Assembly (NCBI GenBank): GCA_018398805.1
Contig: JAGFBZ010001970.1
Span: 744,001-808,000 of the forward strand
Reading direction: 5' to 3'
DNA: 64,000 nt
DNA from: Hirundichthys speculiger
Lineage: Eukaryota > Chordata > Actinopteri > Beloniformes > Exocoetidae
Positions 61,066 through 64,000 of this stretch are shown one piece after another. The notes below the pieces were generated by a model. It searched no databases and had not been told where the DNA came from. It saw only the letters and a program-made list of their open reading frames with translations. A program made the translations under genes and the position numbers. Position 1 is the first letter of the stretch, and every line of letters starts with the position of its first letter.

Positions 61066-61296
61066 CTAAAAATGAGAAAAGCAAACACAACTTCATGATA
61101 CTTGTAACAAACAGTTTTGCTTATAACATAGACATTATCATAGATGGAGGACTTTAGTGAATTGGAGAACACAGCAGGCAGATTGACCACCAGCCATAAC
61201 AGGACCTTTTCAAAAAGCTCCACTTTACTAACTGCAAATGAGAAAATGAAAACTATGGTCTGTTTTGAAAAAACAAACAAACAAAAAATATTTTAC

Positions 61297-61359
61297 CTGT
61301 GAGAGACGGTGTTTGGCCCAAGCATTTATCACTAAGGCAGTGGCCTGTGTGGTCAGATC
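61297..61359 (-). pseudogene. Probable small exon of the EnSpm-like gene
   Basis: On the minus strand this segment reads DLTTQATALVINAWAKHRLS between a good acceptor (TTTTTTAG) and a donor (GTAAAA). A second candidate exon (61702-61793) reads DSSITISQPLCTTDTARGQM followed by the donor GTAAGTG, but its phase does not join this one without a shift. Both fit the N-terminal side of the transposase gene by position. Confidence 0.42.
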
Positions 61360-61793
61360 CTAAAAAAGGTTGAAATTGTATTAAGTATCTTGATGTAATG
61401 TGATCCAATATTCTTAGTTACATGTCTATCGCAATGTTAATCACAGAATAAATAGTCCTTATAAAGAGTCCTTTAAATGTTAAATCATCATTGCTCACTA
61501 CGTCATGTATGTTTTAGCTTTCATAAAATATTTTGTCTTCTCATTCATACATAAGGTCTCAAACAATAATATATGCTGATGCAGACAATAATATGTGAGA
61601 TCTCAACCTGAGTACAGTGGCTGAGCATTTAAAGGACTCAATATTCATTGTAATTCTTTGATAGTCTATTTAAGTAGACTGTCACTTGGAGAGTCACTTA
61701 CTGGTTGTACGATGGCAGCTCTGTCATGGTCTCCATTTGTCCTCTAGCTGTGTCAGTTGTACAGAGCGGTTGAGAGATGGTGATGCTAGAATC

Positions 61794-62151
61794 CTGTGAA
61801 AGTTAATCAAGTTGAATCTTGTGCTGTGTCACATATTAAAGAAATAAATTACATGAGATTTTACGTAATTTTAATTGTCTATTTCATTATTTTTTTTATG
61901 TAATTATTTTAACACAAATCTAACAGCACGTTTTATTAAGGTCAAGCATATCATTTTTTCTTTATTCATGACGTTCTGTTACCTAGGACCCTGATTGACG
62001 ATGTTACTTTGTGCCAGCAAATTAACTAATGTTGACAAAGTGACGATATGCGATCAGAAATTTCTCTGTTGTGTTTTATTTTGAAATTTACATTAAGCTC
62101 TGTGCGTTTGACAGCCTTGTGGTCTGTTTTGGCCACATCACGCAGCGTTGA
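61794..62151. other. No recognised feature
   Basis: AT-rich sequence between the EnSpm-like exons and the next hAT end. It may be the promoter side of the EnSpm-like gene, but the terminal CACTG repeat expected at its 5' end is not found. Confidence 0.45.
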
Positions 62152-62306
62152 CCAGCATTGCCAGGTGTACGATAGTTATCGTATTTGTACGATAATTTGG
62201 ACCTCTGTACGATCAATAATCCACAAAAAGGCTAAATGTACAATAATTTGACTATTTCAAATTATTGCCTGCCGCAACTGTTTGCCGCAACAAAAGTTTG
62301 TGTTTG

Positions 62307-62329
62307 TTTTTTTTTTTTTTTTTTTTTTT
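62307..62329. repeat. Poly(T) tract, 23 bases
   Basis: A T run after GTTTG. It is the source of an apparent lysine-rich open frame on the opposite strand, which is not a gene. Confidence 0.85.
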
Positions 62330-62480
62330 GTAAACCCTGAAGGCACCTGTTTCCATGTGACATGTTTCCAGCCAATCGCGCTTTGCTGAGCGTGAGATCC
62401 GAGTATTTGTCTCAGAACAATGAGCATGATAGGCTGAAAGGTCAGCTGTGCGCACCCCACGAGACGCTCACAGTCAGGAC

Positions 62481-63681
62481 TAGTGATGGGTTGATGACGC
62501 GTCATGGAACGTTTCAACACATTACCAAACTGTATTGATACGTCTCGATACTGTGTCACTGAATACTTGACACCTGCTGGACATTAAAAATCCCTACAGG
62601 CAACCGAGTTGTCAGACCCAACTGACACCAATTTTGATGACCTAGTATACAATAACAAAATGTAAGTCATTGTATTATATATGGCATCATTGCTTATCTT
62701 CATTTAAATTTAAAATATCTGTGATATCTTCAGATACAGATACATGTATCATAACTTGAAAATTTAAGTGACCATGTTGTGAATGAAGATGCTTGTGGAC
62801 TGATTTTTCCCCCACAAATTGTTATTCAAAAAATAAGTTTTTCCAATGTATTGAACTTCAGTCTATTTCGCTTTTTGGACAAAAGTTCTCCAGCCTTGGA
62901 AAAGACCACCTCACAAGGCACAGATGATGCTGGTCTGCAAAGACAAAGCACTCCGGAAGAGGTGCGGATACATTGGCTTTTGGTTGTCCCAGTATCTCAA
63001 AGGATTCTGGGACCTGGACAAGTTCCCTGAACCCTTCACTCTCCACAATGCTGAGGGGCTGGCAGTCCTTCAAGATGAAATTTAGCAGAGCTTCATCCAG
63101 CATCTGCTTCCTGGAAGCTTTATGGTTAAAAAATAAGTAAAGAATAAATTCATAGGAGTTAATTATCAATAAAGCAACTGTAAATAAGTTGTAGAATGGC
63201 TGTAAACCTGAGTTCACCCTGGGGTGTATCTGGGACTTGATTTTCATGCCTGCAGAAAATAATATGAATGGTAAACTAAGAGTCAATTTGGAATGAATTT
63301 GTATTCAGATAGATCAAGTGGGAACTTTGAGAGGAACAGGATGAAACAAGGAAACTAAAACAAAAACCTTATTTTCCGATATGAGATCGAAATTGTGACA
63401 TACGCTAGAAACCTTTCTTTTAGCTTGAGGCTGGTCCTTACTTGTTGCTGATTCTGACGACATGTGACAAAAGATCGGAGATTCTTTTGAGAGTGCATCC
63501 CGTCGACAGATGCGCTTCCTTACAAACACAGTTTGGCGCGTCACTGTCAGTTCGATACGGTACCTGTATTGGTTATGTGACTTTCTTAAAGCGAAAAGCG
63601 CACAGACACTTACAGACACGGGTGTTGCTCTCTGAGCTCCACGCATGCGCCGACGCATCGGTGTTGCTAGACCCATCACTA
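62481..63681 (-). mobile_element. Internally deleted hAT with perfect 8-bp TSD
   Basis: The ends are TAGTGATGGGT on the left and its inverse ACCCATCACTA on the right. GTCAGGAC flanks both sides exactly (62473-62480, 63682-63689). On the minus strand both extremities of a hAT transposase are preserved while the catalytic middle is missing (see the coding entry). It is therefore a deletion derivative that would depend on a full-length relative. Confidence 0.93.
62826..63467 (-). pseudogene. hAT (BED-type) transposase, N- and C-terminal remnants
   Basis: On the minus strand MSSESATSKDQPQAKRKVSS (from about 63464) leads into VCHNFDLISENKV, the start of a BED-type zinc finger (usually 'SxVWxxFxxxxxxxVxC'). 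The Trp is replaced by Cys. An intron-like stretch follows. At about 63115-63010 the frame reads MLDEALLNFILKDCQPLSIV and ESEGFRELVQ, the block that follows the finger in ZBED-like transposases. After a deletion, the dimerisation region appears in another frame at about 62925-62826: PCEVVFSKAGELLSKKRNRL and then FNTLEKLIF. The catalytic aspartates and most of the RNase H-like core are absent. Confidence 0.82.
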
Positions 63682-64000
63682 GTCAGGACCATATCAGGAA
63701 GTCGACCGAGCGAGATTTAAACAGACTTTAGGCAAAAGAGAAAAACTAAGAAAAAATTAGTCTCCAAAAATCGCCTCCAGGCCTCATAATTTGGCTCTTA
63801 GTTCCCACCTCTCATTTGTTTTTTTGGGGACACATTAGTCTAACGCAATTGTAAATTGGGGCTGATGTGGTCCCGTTAACCAGTTCCGTACTTACGGCAC
63901 GAAGCGGTCAGTCAACGGTTATTTCAAGTGCTGCAGCCGCCAATAGTTTTAGCAACCTCCTTCTCAGCTGTCTGGCCTTTACAAGTTGTCTAAATTCGCA

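Larger units (their letters stand above)
62152..64000. mobile_element. Possible left part of another hAT element, running off the window
   Basis: From CAGCATTGCCAGGTGTACGA the sequence repeats ACGATAATT/TTATCGTA-type motifs (62160-62245), which resembles the left end of a fish hAT family beginning CAG-GTTGCCAG. The right end would lie beyond 64000. The hAT at 62481-63681 is inserted in it, and its 63682-64000 part shows no coding frame. The call is tentative. Confidence 0.35.

Noticed and set aside
61056..61280. Hydrophobic 74-residue frame
   Set aside because: It lies between a donor-like and an acceptor-like site of the EnSpm-like gene and is probably intron.
62252..62559. Minus-strand frames with Lys runs
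   Set aside because: They are produced by the poly(T) tract at 62307-62329.

Overview
This window looks like teleost (ray-finned fish) nuclear DNA. It is AT-rich and full of microsatellites and homopolymers, and I could not identify any intact host protein-coding gene, tRNA or rRNA. What can be read is a dense, layered collection of transposable elements of typically fish kinds: Tc1-like DD34E transposons with IR/DR-type ends, several hAT elements with perfect 8-bp target-site duplications (TSDs), a CACTA/EnSpm-like element, TA- and TTAA-flanked MITEs, L2/CR1/jockey-type LINE remnants, a tRNA-derived SINE, and one probable solo LTR. The host context is probably intergenic or a large intron. 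Family names rest on motif recognition, not on database searches.

Layout. 1-9156: unique-looking sequence without recognisable genes. 9159-10281: a TA-flanked MITE (family A) with a TTAA-flanked MITE inside. 10284-15639: unique sequence with a T20G28 tract. 15640-18484: a minus-strand LINE relic split by a hAT-like element (16461-18056) that itself carries a probable solo LTR. 19130-23700: LINE remnants in both orientations, including a 5'-truncated LINE (about 20822-23485) inside a second, internally deleted LINE. 24023-26590: two Tc1 relics, a MITE-B fragment and a SINE. 29640-32790: SINE halves around a possible broken THAP-like domain, then a plus-strand LINE relic. 36190-37796: full-length but dead Tc1 element. 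40529-44969: LINE, Tc1, MITE-A, MITE-B and an unclassified element, nested. 44970-51185: mostly unique sequence.

The right-hand 13 kb (51-64 kb) is a stack of nested elements. A hAT-like element (51186-55202) contains a second hAT (52889-55166) with telomere-like repeats. A CACTA/EnSpm-like element (from 55833, coding strand minus) has been entered by a hAT (56051-56902, itself holding a TTAA MITE) and by a nearly intact Tc1 element (58551-60170) that splits one of its transposase exons. Finally an internally deleted hAT (62481-63681) sits inside what may be the left end of another hAT running off the window.

No genes cooperate in a pathway here. The insertions give relative ages: the Tc1 at 58.5 kb, the hATs with perfect TSDs and the family A MITEs are the younger layers; the LINE fragments and the Tc1 relics at 24, 25.7 and 41 kb are the older ones. 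I found no convincing new multi-gene system. The most unusual items are the unclassified insert at 42.2-43.0 kb, the recurring A-in-B MITE nesting, the telomere-like block in a hAT, and the possible THAP-like relic.
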